NCBI GenBank assembly: GCA_016721195.1
Contig: JADKIO010000008.1
Coordinates: 186,001-250,000, forward strand
Direction: 5' to 3'
Length of the DNA: 64,000 bases
Source of the DNA: Candidatus Geothrix skivensis
GTDB taxonomy: Bacteria > Acidobacteriota > Holophagae > Holophagales > Holophagaceae
This document shows positions 8,947 through 17,964 of the stretch, piece by piece (positions within the stretch are counted from its first letter, which is position 1; each line of letters opens with the position of its first letter). The translations under genes were made by a program, and so were the position numbers. Below the pieces are notes generated by a model. The model worked only from the letters and a program-made list of their open reading frames with translations. It searched no databases and was not told where the DNA came from.

Positions 8947-10127
8947 TCAGCAAGTTCCAGATCGCCCACAAGAACCTCCTGCGGAAGAAGGCGCGCACCC
9001 TCCTCACCCTGGTGGGCATCATCCTTTCATCCTGGGTGCTGGTGAGCCTGCTGGGCTTCAACCGGGGCTACGAAAAGGCCTTGAACCGCGACATCGACAA
9101 CATGGGCTACCAGGTCATGGTCATGGCCAAGGGCTGCCCCTACGAGGCGGCCACCATGATGCTGCAGGGGGGGGCGGGGCTCCGCTACATCGAAGAGGAC
9201 GTGGCGAAATCCATCGAGACCCGGCCCGAGGTGGACAAGGTGACGCCGATCCTCATGCAGGCCTTCTTCGATCCCAACAAGGGGGATGGCGGCGGCATCG
9301 CGGGCTACTTTGGCATCGACCTGGCCACCTTCCCCGCCATGAAGCCCTTCCTCCGCTTCCACAAGGGCGGCTGGTTCAAGGACCCCACGGCCGCCGAGGC
9401 GGTCATGGGCTACGAAGCGGCCGAGCTGGAGCAGCGGGAGGTAGGGGACCTGATCCTGGTGCCCGAAAAGAACGTCCAGCTCCAGGTGGTGGGGATCCTC
9501 GAGCGGACCGGCACCCAGGATGACGGCACCATCTTCGTGCCCCTCAAGACCCTGCAGAAGATCTCGGCGCTCGACAAGATCACCACCATCGGCATCAAGG
9601 TCAAGAAGGATGCGGATATCACGAAGCTGGAGGCGGCGCTCTACCAGCTGCCGGATATGCAGGTGGTCAGCTTCAGCCAGGTGAAGCAGACCATCCTGAA
9701 GCTCATCGCCACGGCCCGGGTGATGGTGCTCTCCATCGCCGTCATCGCCCTGCTCATCGCCATGGTCGGCGTGGTGAACACGGTGCTCATGTCCGTCCTG
9801 GAGCGCAAGCACGAGATCGGCATCCTGAAGACCATGGGCGCCATGCCCGGCGACATCTTCCGCCTGGTCTGGACCGAGACCCTCATCCTGTGCGCCTGCG
9901 GGGGCCTCGCCGGCATTGGCCTGGCCCTGGGCTTCGCCCGGCTCTCCGACCTCCTGGTCCGGCGGGTCCTCCCCTATGCGCCGGGCGGAGAGCTGGTGGC
10001 CATCGACGTCCGGCTGGCCCTCCTGACCCTGCTGATCATCGTGGCCGTGGGGCTCCTGAGCGGCATGTACCCGGCCTGGAAGGCGGGCCGCATCCGGCCC
10101 CTGGATTCCATTCGGGGAGAAGGCTGA
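8943..10127 (+). CDS. ABC transporter permease, FtsX/MacB family
   Basis: 394 residues with the MacB/LolC plan: an N-terminal membrane helix (ARTLLTLVGIILSSW), a large periplasmic domain (about residues 45-265), then three C-terminal helices including VMVLSIAVIALLIAMVGVVN and the ERKHEIGILKTMGA cytoplasmic loop that contacts the ATPase. Such permeases move lipoproteins, peptides or toxins by mechanotransmission instead of classical import. It overlaps both neighbours by a few bases and pairs with the ATPase immediately downstream. Substrate unknown. Confidence 0.88.
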   Translation: MISKFQIAHKNLLRKKARTLLTLVGIILSSWVLVSLLGFNRGYEKALNRDIDNMGYQVMVMAKGCPYEAATMMLQGGAGLRYIEEDVAKSIETRPEVDKVTPILMQAFFDPNKGDGGGIAGYFGIDLATFPAMKPFLRFHKGGWFKDPTAAEAVMGYEAAELEQREVGDLILVPEKNVQLQVVGILERTGTQDDGTIFVPLKTLQKISALDKITTIGIKVKKDADITKLEAALYQLPDMQVVSFSQVKQTILKLIATARVMVLSIAVIALLIAMVGVVNTVLMSVLERKHEIGILKTMGAMPGDIFRLVWTETLILCACGGLAGIGLALGFARLSDLLVRRVLPYAPGGELVAIDVRLALLTLLIIVAVGLLSGMYPAWKAGRIRPLDSIRGEG

Positions 10128-10819
10128 TGCCCGGCAACGGAATCTCCCTGGAGGCCCAGGGCCTCACCCGGATCTACGGCCGCGGGAGCGAGGAAGTCCG
10201 CGCCCTGGATGGTGTGTCGCTGCAGATCCGCAAGGGCGAGTTCGTGTCCTTCATGGGGCCCTCCGGCTCTGGGAAGACCACCCTGGTGAACCTGCTGGGC
10301 TGCCTGGAGAACCCCACCTCCGGGGATCTGCATCTGGCCGGCCGGCACATCTTCGGCCACGGGCAGGTCCTGGGCGAGCGGGACCTCACCCGCATCCGGC
10401 GCGAGGTCTTCGGCTACATCTTCCAGAACTTCTACCTCATCCCCACCCTCACCGTGCGGGAGAACGTGGCCCTGCCCCTGGCCTTCTATACCAAGCCGGG
10501 AGCGGATGTGGAGGTGGAGCACATCCTGGGGAAGCTGGGCATGGAACACCGCCTGGATCACCTGCCCGGGCAGATCTCCGGAGGGGAGATGCAGCGGGTG
10601 GCCATCGCCCGGGCCCTGGTGAACCGGCCCGAGATCCTGCTGGCCGACGAGCCCACGGGCAACCTGGACACCACCCGCACCGGGGAGATCGGCGAGATCC
10701 TCCAGGAGCTCAACCGAAGCACGGGACTCACCATCCTCATGGTCACCCACAATCCCGAGCTGGGGCGACTGGGTGGCCGGCACATCGAGATGCGAGATGG
10801 CCAGGCTTATGAAACGTAA
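10127..10819 (+). CDS. ABC transporter ATP-binding protein, LolD/MacB type
   Basis: ATPase partner of the upstream FtsX-like permease. The start ATG shares its first base with the permease stop (TGATG). 230 residues with Walker A GPSGSGKTT, the Q-loop FQNFYLIPTLTVREN, signature SGGEMQRVAIARAL, Walker B ILLADEPTGNLD and the H-loop MVTHN, so it should be active. It ends the four-gene series that begins at 7838. Confidence 0.92.
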   Translation: MPGNGISLEAQGLTRIYGRGSEEVRALDGVSLQIRKGEFVSFMGPSGSGKTTLVNLLGCLENPTSGDLHLAGRHIFGHGQVLGERDLTRIRREVFGYIFQNFYLIPTLTVRENVALPLAFYTKPGADVEVEHILGKLGMEHRLDHLPGQISGGEMQRVAIARALVNRPEILLADEPTGNLDTTRTGEIGEILQELNRSTGLTILMVTHNPELGRLGGRHIEMRDGQAYET

Positions 10820-10904
10820 ACCCCGAGGGCTCATTGGCGGCGCGCTGGGACCTGCGGCCCATGGACCTGTCACTCGGGGCACGATTCTCCGCTAGGGTTG
10901 CTGG

Positions 10905-11819
10905 ATGAACTGGAATCGGGAACCCCGCACCTGGCTGGCCATCGTCGGCATGCTGCTGCTGTGGGCCTCGGCCTTCGCGGGCATCCGGGCCGGCATGCGG
11001 CTGACGCCCGCGGGCGCCGTGGGTGCCGATGGCTTCGGCCCCGGCGAGCTGGCCCTGCTGCGCTTCGGCACGGCCTCCCTGGCGCTGGCGCTCTATGCCC
11101 TGGCCACCCGGATGCGGCTGCCCGAACGATCGGAGCTGCCCATCATCGGCCTCACGGGCTTCCTGGGCATCAGCGTCTACCACACGGCCCTCAACTACGG
11201 GGAGGTGACGGTCCAGGCTGGGGCGGCCTCTCTGCTCATCTCCGCCGCCCCCGTCTTCACGGCGCTGCTTTCGGTGGCCTTCCTGCAGGAGCGGCTGACC
11301 CGGATCGGCTGGGCCGGCAGCCTGCTGGCCTTCGCCGGAGTGGCCCTCATCGCCCTCAGCGGCGGCAAGGGCCTGCACTTCACGCCCGGGGCCCTGCTCA
11401 TCCTGCTCTCCGCCACGGTGGCGGCCGTCTATTCGATCCTGTCGAAGCGGATCCTCCGGCGCCACGGGGCCCTGGAATTCACCTGCTACACCATCTGGGC
11501 GGGCACCCTGCCCCTCCTGGTCTTCCTGCCCGGACTGGTGCGCCAGCTCCCGGCGGCCGCACCGCCAGCCACCCTGGCCGTGGTCTACCTGGGCCTCTTC
11601 CCCGCCGCCCTCGCCTACCTGCTCTGGAACTACGCCCTGGCCCGGATGCCCCTCTCCCTGCTGGCGAGCTTCCTCTACCTGTCCCCGGTGCTGGCCAGCC
11701 TTATCGCCTGGGTATGGCTCGGCGAGTTGCCCGTGCTGCTCACGATCATCGGCGGCGGCATCGCCATTCTGGGGGTGGTGCTGGTGCAGACCAAAGGCTA
11801 TGCCCAGGAGAAGACTTAG
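10905..11819 (+). CDS. EamA/DMT-superfamily inner-membrane transporter
   Basis: 304 residues made of two five-helix EamA repeats; the N-half begins AIVGMLLLWASAFAGIRAG and the second half begins near GALLILLSATVAAVYSILSK. Members export amino acids or other metabolites by proton antiport, but substrate cannot be predicted. The upstream RBS is weak. The last codons overlap the convergent cupin gene by 4 bases. Confidence 0.88.
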   Translation: MNWNREPRTWLAIVGMLLLWASAFAGIRAGMRLTPAGAVGADGFGPGELALLRFGTASLALALYALATRMRLPERSELPIIGLTGFLGISVYHTALNYGEVTVQAGAASLLISAAPVFTALLSVAFLQERLTRIGWAGSLLAFAGVALIALSGGKGLHFTPGALLILLSATVAAVYSILSKRILRRHGALEFTCYTIWAGTLPLLVFLPGLVRQLPAAAPPATLAVVYLGLFPAALAYLLWNYALARMPLSLLASFLYLSPVLASLIAWVWLGELPVLLTIIGGGIAILGVVLVQTKGYAQEKT

Positions 11820-12172
11820 CCCTTCTCGTATGACCGCGTGAGCACCCCCAGGAAGGTGAGCGGGCCGTCGGAGTCATTGATCAGGCCGTGGCTGCCCCCC
11901 GCCTTCACGATGAAAAGATCGCCGGGGCCCACCGGGAACCGCTCGCCGTCCAGGACGCCGGTGCCCCGGCCCTCCAGGATGAGGTAGAGGTCCTCGGTAT
12001 TGGGATGGGCGTGCTCGCCAATGGTGGAGCCGGGCTCCAGGGTGGTGCGACCCAGGCTGAGGATGCCTTCCATCTCCCCGGCCCGCAGCAGGTCCACGCC
12101 CCGGGCGGGACCCACGCCGCCGCGAATGTTGAGCTTCGGTTCCTCAACCTGTTCGGACGCCTTGCGGATCAT
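11816..12172 (-). CDS. Small cupin-domain protein
   Basis: 118 residues forming one cupin barrel. The metal-binding motif appears as GEHAHPNTEDLYLILEGRG (two His and a Glu) and the second motif as GDLFIVKAGGSHGLIND with a further His. No fused catalytic or DNA-binding domain. It overlaps the M23 peptidase gene upstream by 4 bases (ATGA), so the pair is co-translated, although a functional link is not obvious. Confidence 0.85.
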   Translation of the reverse strand: MIRKASEQVEEPKLNIRGGVGPARGVDLLRAGEMEGILSLGRTTLEPGSTIGEHAHPNTEDLYLILEGRGTGVLDGERFPVGPGDLFIVKAGGSHGLINDSDGPLTFLGVLTRSYEKG

Positions 12173-13002
12173 CGCCTGCTCCTCAGGAAGAGCCCCGGAT
12201 CGATGCGCGCATCGTTGAAGCTGAGGGACCAGTGCAGGTGGGGCCCGGAGGCCCGTCCGGTGCTGCCCACCTCGCCCAGCAGATCACCAGTCTTGATCAC
12301 CTGACCCTCCTTCACGGAGATCCTGGACAGATGGCAGAGGAGGCTCACCACGCCTTCGCCATGGGCCAGGAACACGGCATTGCCGCTGTAGAAGAAATCA
12401 CCCGTCAGCACGACGACACCCGCGGCGGGCGCCCGCACGGCCTGGCCCTGGGGAGCCCGGATATCCAGCCCCGAGTGCGGAGAGCGGGGAATGCCGTTGA
12501 AGATGCGGCGCAGGCCAAAAGAGGCGGTCAGGCGGCCTGGCGTGGGCTGCTGAAAGCTCAGTGCCGGGCGGAGTCCCGCAGGCCAGGCCTTCCAGGCCGG
12601 CCCCATGAGGACCTGCTCCTTGGCGATGCGGGCCTCGTCCTCGGCGTTGGGCGTCACCTTCCGGGCATCCTTCAGCTGAACACGCTGCTCGGGGTAGTGC
12701 TTGGCGTGGATGGTGAAAGGAATGGGCTGACCATCCACCTCAATCCGTTCCTGGCCTGCCTTCGCGCTCAACGGAATCCCCACCACCGCCACCCAGCCAG
12801 TGCCGCTCCGCCGAACCAGCACCGGCTCGCCGCGGTAGGTCACCTGCCTGGGCTGGTGCTGGTCCCGGAGGGCGACCACGGCCACCCCTCCCGGCACCTG
12901 TGACACCTTGAAGGGCAGGGTGTCCTCGGCTGCGTCCAGAGTCAGCCCAGCCAGCAGCAGGAGCACGGATCGCAGGAGGCGCAAGTGTGGGGTCTGGGGC
13001 AT
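12169..13002 (-). CDS. Exported M23 (LytM) family peptidase
   Basis: Peptidoglycan-associated zinc endopeptidase fold. ATG 13002 has GGAG upstream with good spacing; a GTG 15 bases earlier is less likely. The signal peptide ends near LTLDAAE. An N-terminal beta domain (about residues 25-150) precedes the LytM domain, whose zinc ligands HSGLDI (HxxxD) and GPHLHWS (HxH) are intact, so it is probably an active peptidase. 277 residues. Co-transcribed with the cupin gene. Confidence 0.9.
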   Translation of the reverse strand: MPQTPHLRLLRSVLLLLAGLTLDAAEDTLPFKVSQVPGGVAVVALRDQHQPRQVTYRGEPVLVRRSGTGWVAVVGIPLSAKAGQERIEVDGQPIPFTIHAKHYPEQRVQLKDARKVTPNAEDEARIAKEQVLMGPAWKAWPAGLRPALSFQQPTPGRLTASFGLRRIFNGIPRSPHSGLDIRAPQGQAVRAPAAGVVVLTGDFFYSGNAVFLAHGEGVVSLLCHLSRISVKEGQVIKTGDLLGEVGSTGRASGPHLHWSLSFNDARIDPGLFLRSRR

Positions 13003-13042
13003 GGGAATCTCCGGCACCAGGATACCGGAGCGTTCCCCGTCC

Positions 13043-14110
13043 TCAGGTCCGGACCCGTTCCAGCTCGAGCACCTTCTTCTCCAGCTCGGCGAGCCGCTTC
13101 CGCATCTCCGGCAGGTGGGCCAGCGTGCTGGTGGTGCGCAGGAACTGCTTCATGGGCTGCAGGGGATAGCCGCTGTAGGCGCCGGGTTCGGTGACGCTCT
13201 TGGTGACGGCGCTGAGGCCCCCCAGCTGCACCCCGGCGCAGACGCTCACGTGATCGGTCAGGGTGGCCCGTCCCCCGGTGACGCAGTGATCACCCACGCT
13301 GCTGGAGCCCGCCATGAAGAAGCCCCCGGTGAGGAGCACATGCTGACCGACCTGGCAGTTGTGGGCGATGTGGCAGAGGTTGTCCAGCTTGGAGCCCCGG
13401 CCGATGCGCGTCGTATCGAAGGCGGCCCGGTCGATGGCGCAGTTCGACTGGATCTCCACATCGTCCTCGATCACCACGATCCCCAGCTGGGGCACCTTGT
13501 GGTGGTGACCACGCTCGTCCTGGGCATAGGCATAGCCATCGCTGCCGAGGGTGGTGTTGGGGTGGATCTCGCAGCGCTCGCCCACCTCGCAGCGCCGTCC
13601 GACGAAGACCAGGGCATGGAGGATCGTTCCCGCGCCCACCCTGGCATCCTCCTCGATGACGCAGCCGGGGCCGATCATGGCCCCGGCGCCGATGACGGCC
13701 CTGGGCCCCACGAAAGCGCCGGCGGCGATGCGGGCACCCGCTCCGATCACGGCCTCGGGGGACACGAAGGCCCTGGGATCGATGGGTGGGTCCTGGGGAA
13801 ACTTGGCCCGGGAGTCGTCGAAGCAGCGCTGGAGGATGAGGGCCATGGCCACTTTCAGGTGCTTAGCCACCAGGAAGGCCGCCGTCGAGTCCCCGGGGAT
13901 GAGGGGCTCCAGCTTCCTTGGCAGCACGATGGCCCCGGCCCCGGCCGCCAACGCCATGTGCAGCATCGCTTCATCCGCCGCAAACACCAGGCTGGAGCCG
14001 TCCGCCCGCTCCGGGGGCACGGCCCGATCCAGGAAGACCCGCAGGTTCCCCTGGGTCCGGTGGAACAGGTGATCCATGTCCTCAGCCATCTGGTCGCACC
14101 GTACCCGCAT
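13043..14110 (-). CDS. lpxD: UDP-3-O-acylglucosamine N-acyltransferase
   Basis: Third step of lipid A synthesis, adding the N-linked hydroxyacyl chain; shows the host makes lipopolysaccharide. About 100 N-terminal residues form the uridine-binding domain. A long left-handed beta-helix of hexapeptide repeats (IGAGARIAAGAFVGPRAVIG) follows, with the catalytic His region LCHIAHNCQVG, and the C-terminus is a helical tail with heptads (MRKRLAELEKKVLELERVR). ATG 14110 has GGAGG close upstream and is preferred to the ATG at 14128. It stands apart from other lipid A genes in this window. Confidence 0.92.
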   Translation of the reverse strand: MRVRCDQMAEDMDHLFHRTQGNLRVFLDRAVPPERADGSSLVFAADEAMLHMALAAGAGAIVLPRKLEPLIPGDSTAAFLVAKHLKVAMALILQRCFDDSRAKFPQDPPIDPRAFVSPEAVIGAGARIAAGAFVGPRAVIGAGAMIGPGCVIEEDARVGAGTILHALVFVGRRCEVGERCEIHPNTTLGSDGYAYAQDERGHHHKVPQLGIVVIEDDVEIQSNCAIDRAAFDTTRIGRGSKLDNLCHIAHNCQVGQHVLLTGGFFMAGSSSVGDHCVTGGRATLTDHVSVCAGVQLGGLSAVTKSVTEPGAYSGYPLQPMKQFLRTTSTLAHLPEMRKRLAELEKKVLELERVRT

Positions 14111-14220
14111 GAAGCCTCCGGAACCCATCCCATTTCAGGTTGCACTCCATCCTAATCCAGGGCTGGATCACAACCCCCCGACGCGACATGGCCAGGCTGC
14201 GCAAGGCCAGATCGGCAGGT

Positions 14221-14721
14221 TTATGGGATCGGACTTCCCTCGTCGCTGGAAACAACTTCTGGAGCGCTGGAGCTGACCGGCCCCTCGGCGAGGGCGCTGA
14301 ACCCACCCTCCCGCATCTTCACGGCCTCCTGGTAGGCGGCGAGGATGGCGGTGCGGATGCGCAGGTACGAGGTCTCGGTGACCTTGGTGTTGAAGGTGAT
14401 GGTGGCCACCAGGTAGTCGCGGCCATCGGGCATGGTCTGGGGCGCACTCACCTGCACCTGGGGCTGCATGATGGTGCCGGAGCTGCCTTCCCGCAGGCGG
14501 TTGGCCGTGCCGTCACACCAGGCCAGCAACTGGGGGGTGAGGGTCAGGCTCTGTTCCTGGGAGTCCATCATCACCCGGCCGTAGAGGGTGAAGAAGAGCC
14601 GCAGCTGCGGAGGATCGAAGGCATGGTTCAGGTAGCCGGACATGCTGGCGATCTGCTGGAAGTCCTTCAGCAGCGCCTGCAGCTTGGGGCTGGGCTGGGC
14701 GGGTCCCTGGGGCCTGGCCAT
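14221..14721 (-). CDS. Hypothetical protein of 166 residues
   Basis: Not recognised. Begins MARPQGPAQPSPKLQALLKD, with no signal peptide or membrane helix. It mixes helices with a strand-rich centre (TIMQPQVQVSAPQT, YLVATITFNTKV) and a Ser/Glu-rich disordered tail. Its start ATG overlaps the stop of the mtnP-like gene (TGATG), so the two are translationally coupled. The sequence has the codon use of its neighbours, supporting a real gene. Confidence 0.65.
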   Translation of the reverse strand: MARPQGPAQPSPKLQALLKDFQQIASMSGYLNHAFDPPQLRLFFTLYGRVMMDSQEQSLTLTPQLLAWCDGTANRLREGSSGTIMQPQVQVSAPQTMPDGRDYLVATITFNTKVTETSYLRIRTAILAAYQEAVKMREGGFSALAEGPVSSSAPEVVSSDEGSPIP

Positions 14722-15596
14722 CAGCGCACCCCGCCGTAGCCATACTTCGCCACCAGCAGCTCCAACCGTTGCAGAGCCTCGACCGGCACTGCTTCGGGTG
14801 CCGTGAAGAGCGCCGCCTTCAGGGCCTCGGCGCAATCGCAAGGACGCCGGGCGCCCGAGAGCTGGGGCACCACCCGGCGCAGCAGGGCCTGGGCCTTGTC
14901 CACATTGGCGCGCATGACTTCCAGCACGGAAGCGGCGTCCACGCCGTCCTCTTCTTCGCGCCAGGCATCGTAGTCCGTCACCAGGGCGATGCAGGCGTAG
15001 CAGAGCTCCGCCTCCCGGGCGAGGCGGGCCTCGGTCACCTGGGTCATGCCGATGAGATCCGCCCCCCAGCCCTGGTGCAGGCGGCTTTCGGCGCGGGTGG
15101 AGAAGGCGGGGCCCTCCATGCAGACGTAGAGCGCCCCTCCCTCAAGGGGCAGCTTCAGCTCACGGCCTGACTCGAGCAGTGTCCTGGTCATGGGCGCGCA
15201 GGTGGGCTCGGCGAAGCTCACGTGGGCCACCAGGCCCTCGCCGAAGAAGGTGTCCTTGCGGTGCTTCGTCTTGTCGATGAACTGGCTCACCAGCCGCAAC
15301 TCGCCAGGCTTGTGGCGGGCCTGGAGGCTGCCCACGGCCGAGACGCAGATCAGCCGCCCGACCCCCAGGGACTTCAGGGCCCAGAGGTTGGCCCGGTAGT
15401 TCACTTCGCTGGGAGTGAACCGGTGGCCCTCGCCATGCCGCGCCAGAAAGGCCACGGGGGCGCCATCCAGGCGGCCCAGGTGGACCGGGCCTGAAGGCTC
15501 GCCGAAGGGCGTCTTCACCTCCACGGCCCTATCGAGGGCCAGGCCCTCCATCCGGTAGAGGCCGCTGCCGCCGATGATGCCGATGGGTGCTTGCAT
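14721..15596 (-). CDS. mtnP: S-methyl-5'-thioadenosine phosphorylase (PNP family 2)
   Basis: Phosphorolysis of methylthioadenosine or a related purine nucleoside in methionine salvage; cytoplasmic. 291 residues beginning with the family signature IGIIGGSGLY; phosphate-site residues FLARHGEGH, CVSAVGSLQ, the purine-binding CMEGPAFSTRAE and MTQVTEARLAREAE match MTAP-type enzymes. MTA versus inosine preference cannot be decided by eye. It is divergent from the cobalamin riboswitch and btu operon. Confidence 0.88.
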   Translation of the reverse strand: MQAPIGIIGGSGLYRMEGLALDRAVEVKTPFGEPSGPVHLGRLDGAPVAFLARHGEGHRFTPSEVNYRANLWALKSLGVGRLICVSAVGSLQARHKPGELRLVSQFIDKTKHRKDTFFGEGLVAHVSFAEPTCAPMTRTLLESGRELKLPLEGGALYVCMEGPAFSTRAESRLHQGWGADLIGMTQVTEARLAREAELCYACIALVTDYDAWREEEDGVDAASVLEVMRANVDKAQALLRRVVPQLSGARRPCDCAEALKAALFTAPEAVPVEALQRLELLVAKYGYGGVR

Positions 15597-15651
15597 GGTT
15601 CCATTCTACTTGCGTTGGCCGGGGGAACCGTGGTTCTCTGAGCCCCTGACA

Positions 15652-15840
15652 ATTCAGTGTTGGATGTTCGGGAAGCAGGTGAGATTCCTGCGCTGCCCCG
15701 CAACGGTAAGCACCACGGCCCTCCCTTCCGGGATCAGGGACGTGAGACCTCAAGCCCGAGTCACTGGGAACCATCCCGGGAAGGCTCGGGGGGAGCCGCA
15801 AGGCCCCTGTCGCGTGCGAGTCCGGAGACCGGTCCTGCAC
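15652..15840 (+). ncRNA. Cobalamin (B12) riboswitch upstream of btuB
   Basis: The leader contains the conserved cobalamin-aptamer core in order: GGAAGCAGGTGAGATTCCTGC (given in pieces: GGAAGCAGGTG, then ATTCCTGC), CTGCCCCGCAACGGTAA at about 15691-15709, and the terminal B12-box-like GAGTCCGGAGACCGGTCC at about 15818-15835. It lies about 80 bases before the btuB start. Binding of adenosylcobalamin would be expected to repress the downstream uptake operon. Boundaries are approximate. Confidence 0.93.
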
Positions 15841-15921
15841 CTAACCCCCCGTCGCGGGACCGGGCCGGGCCTTCCTCCCTTCGGGAGGCCCTGCCGCCGC
15901 GGCTTCATGCGTGGAGGCATG

Positions 15922-17964
15922 ATGGGCCATTCCCGAGTTCTCTTTTTCCTTGCGGCCCTGTCCGCAGCAGCCCTGGGGGCAGCAGCCGCCGCCGCTGGCG
16001 ACCCCGAACGCAAGCCCGGCGAGGCCACGGTCACCGTCAGCGCTGAGGCCCAGCCCGTGGAGGTCACCCGCACCCCGGCGCCCGTGCGCATCGTCGAAGC
16101 CGAGGAACTGGCCCGCCTGGGCAGCCGAACCCTGGCCGAGCTGCTGGAGGTGCTCCAGCCCGGGGCGCTCATGGCCAGCGGCGGCACCGGCGCCTCGGCC
16201 TCGGCCTTCCTCAACGGCACCCTCAGCAGGAACGTGGTGGTGCTGCTGGACGGCCTGCGCCTCAACGACCCCACGGCCGTCAGCCCCGATCTGGGTACCC
16301 TCAGCCTCATCGGCATCGCACGGGTGGAGCTGGTGCTGGGGCCCGCCTCCGTGCTCTACGGCAGTGATGCCATCGGCGGTGTCATCGCGCTCACCAGCCT
16401 GGGGCGCGGCACCGAGGGCTTCCAGGGCCAGGCCGGGCTGAAGCTGGGTACCGACGGCCTGCTGGGGGGGACTGCCCAGGTGCAGCTCTCCGGCCCCCGG
16501 ACCTGGCTCGCCGCGGGCGCGGAAGCCTTGAAGCAGGACAACGGGTTCCCCGGCGATGCCTTTCGCCAGGCGGGGGGCTTCCTGCGTCTGGGCACGAAAC
16601 TCGGCGCCACCGAGCTCACGGCCTTCTACCGCAACGCCGGTCAGACGGCCTCCGTGCCCTTCACCACCACGGGCTACCCCGCCCAGCGGGCCTACCAGCC
16701 GGGCCGGGAGACCCGGGCCCGGCAGGAAAGCTGGGGCGCCAGCCTCCGCTGGCCCCTGGCTTCGGGCCTGGTGCTGGAGAACACCCTTCAGGCCCTGTCC
16801 GGCAACACCAGCGATCCCAATGGTCCCCTGCGCCAGCAGACCGATCGGACGTTCCGCCGGTTGGAGGACCAGCTCACCCTGCACTGGACCCCGTCCAAGG
16901 ACTTCCGCTTGTCGGGGCGGCTCGAAGGCCGCGAGGACACCAGCCACGCGCGGAACTACTACGACCCCTCCACCTTCGCGGCCGTGCGGTACCGCGGCGA
17001 AGGCAGGGATCTGGCCGGGGCCCTGGAGGCGCGCTGGACCCTGGCGCCCGGCCTGGACTGGGTGGCGGGCCTGCGCCGGGACGCCGGCCGACGGGATCTC
17101 GCTCGCGTGGACACGGGCCAGCGCAGCCGGGCCGGCAGCGCCGAGGCCGGCACCTGGCGCTCGGGGATCAACTGGGTCCTGGGCCCGGAGCTCCGGCTCT
17201 ACGCCAGCGCGGGCCAGGGCTTCCGCATGCCCAACACCACCGAGTTCGCCCTCAACGCCCAGGCCGAGGGCCAGGATGCGAAGACCTACCCCATCGCTCC
17301 CGAGCGCAGCCGGACCCTGCAGCTGGGTGCCACGGGCCTGCTGGCGGGGCACTGGGAGTACCGGCTGGAGGCCCAGCGCACCCGCGTCAGCGACCTGCTG
17401 GCCTATGTCTACGACACCAGCTTCGCCTTCCCGGCGCTCTTCACCTCCCACTACGCGAACCAGGGCGCCATCCGCGCCCAGAGCCTCGAGGGCGCCCTGG
17501 GCTGGCGCGGCGGTTCCGAGGTGGCCTGGGGCTGGGAGCTGATCCTCCGCAGCCAGGAGACCCGCGACCTGGACCACAACCAGGAAGGTCAGCGCTTCGG
17601 CCAGCGGAACACGGCCATCGTCCGCCACCCCTTCTTCACCGGCGCGATCCGCGGGTTCCTGCAGGCCAGGTCCTGGCGGGCGGATCTCCGCTTCGACCGC
17701 GTGGGGTCCCGCTATGACATCCAGGACACGACCTACCAGGTGATCTCGACCCGCCGGCCCTACCAGGACCTCAGCCTGGGGCTTTCCCATGAGCCCCTGA
17801 AGCACCTGACCCTGGCCCTGCGGGGCGAGCAGCTGCTGCAGCCCAGGCAGTCGGTCCAGGATTGGCTCAGCGGCCGCTATGACCGGGATGGCAACGCCGC
17901 GCTGGTCTACGGCTTCCCCGCCCCGGGCCCGAGGTGGACGCTGGCCGCCACCTGGAGGTGGTGA
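15922..17964 (+). CDS. btuB: TonB-dependent outer-membrane cobalamin receptor
   Basis: Outer-membrane barrel importing B12 with TonB energy. 680 residues: signal peptide (ends near GAAAAAAGD), a TonB-box-like region TVTVSAEAQPVEVTRTPAP, the plug domain with NVVVLLDGLRLNDP and ELVLGPASVLYGSDAIGG, then a 22-strand-type barrel ending in an aromatic residue (TLAATWRW). Start ATG 15922 sits 4 bases after GGAGG. The riboswitch directly upstream and btuFCD downstream support B12 as substrate. Confidence 0.93.
   Translation: MGHSRVLFFLAALSAAALGAAAAAAGDPERKPGEATVTVSAEAQPVEVTRTPAPVRIVEAEELARLGSRTLAELLEVLQPGALMASGGTGASASAFLNGTLSRNVVVLLDGLRLNDPTAVSPDLGTLSLIGIARVELVLGPASVLYGSDAIGGVIALTSLGRGTEGFQGQAGLKLGTDGLLGGTAQVQLSGPRTWLAAGAEALKQDNGFPGDAFRQAGGFLRLGTKLGATELTAFYRNAGQTASVPFTTTGYPAQRAYQPGRETRARQESWGASLRWPLASGLVLENTLQALSGNTSDPNGPLRQQTDRTFRRLEDQLTLHWTPSKDFRLSGRLEGREDTSHARNYYDPSTFAAVRYRGEGRDLAGALEARWTLAPGLDWVAGLRRDAGRRDLARVDTGQRSRAGSAEAGTWRSGINWVLGPELRLYASAGQGFRMPNTTEFALNAQAEGQDAKTYPIAPERSRTLQLGATGLLAGHWEYRLEAQRTRVSDLLAYVYDTSFAFPALFTSHYANQGAIRAQSLEGALGWRGGSEVAWGWELILRSQETRDLDHNQEGQRFGQRNTAIVRHPFFTGAIRGFLQARSWRADLRFDRVGSRYDIQDTTYQVISTRRPYQDLSLGLSHEPLKHLTLALRGEQLLQPRQSVQDWLSGRYDRDGNAALVYGFPAPGPRWTLAATWRW

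Noticed and set aside
13855..14155. Plus-strand and alternative frames across lpxD
   Set aside because: The minus-strand hexapeptide repeats and catalytic His identify the real gene.
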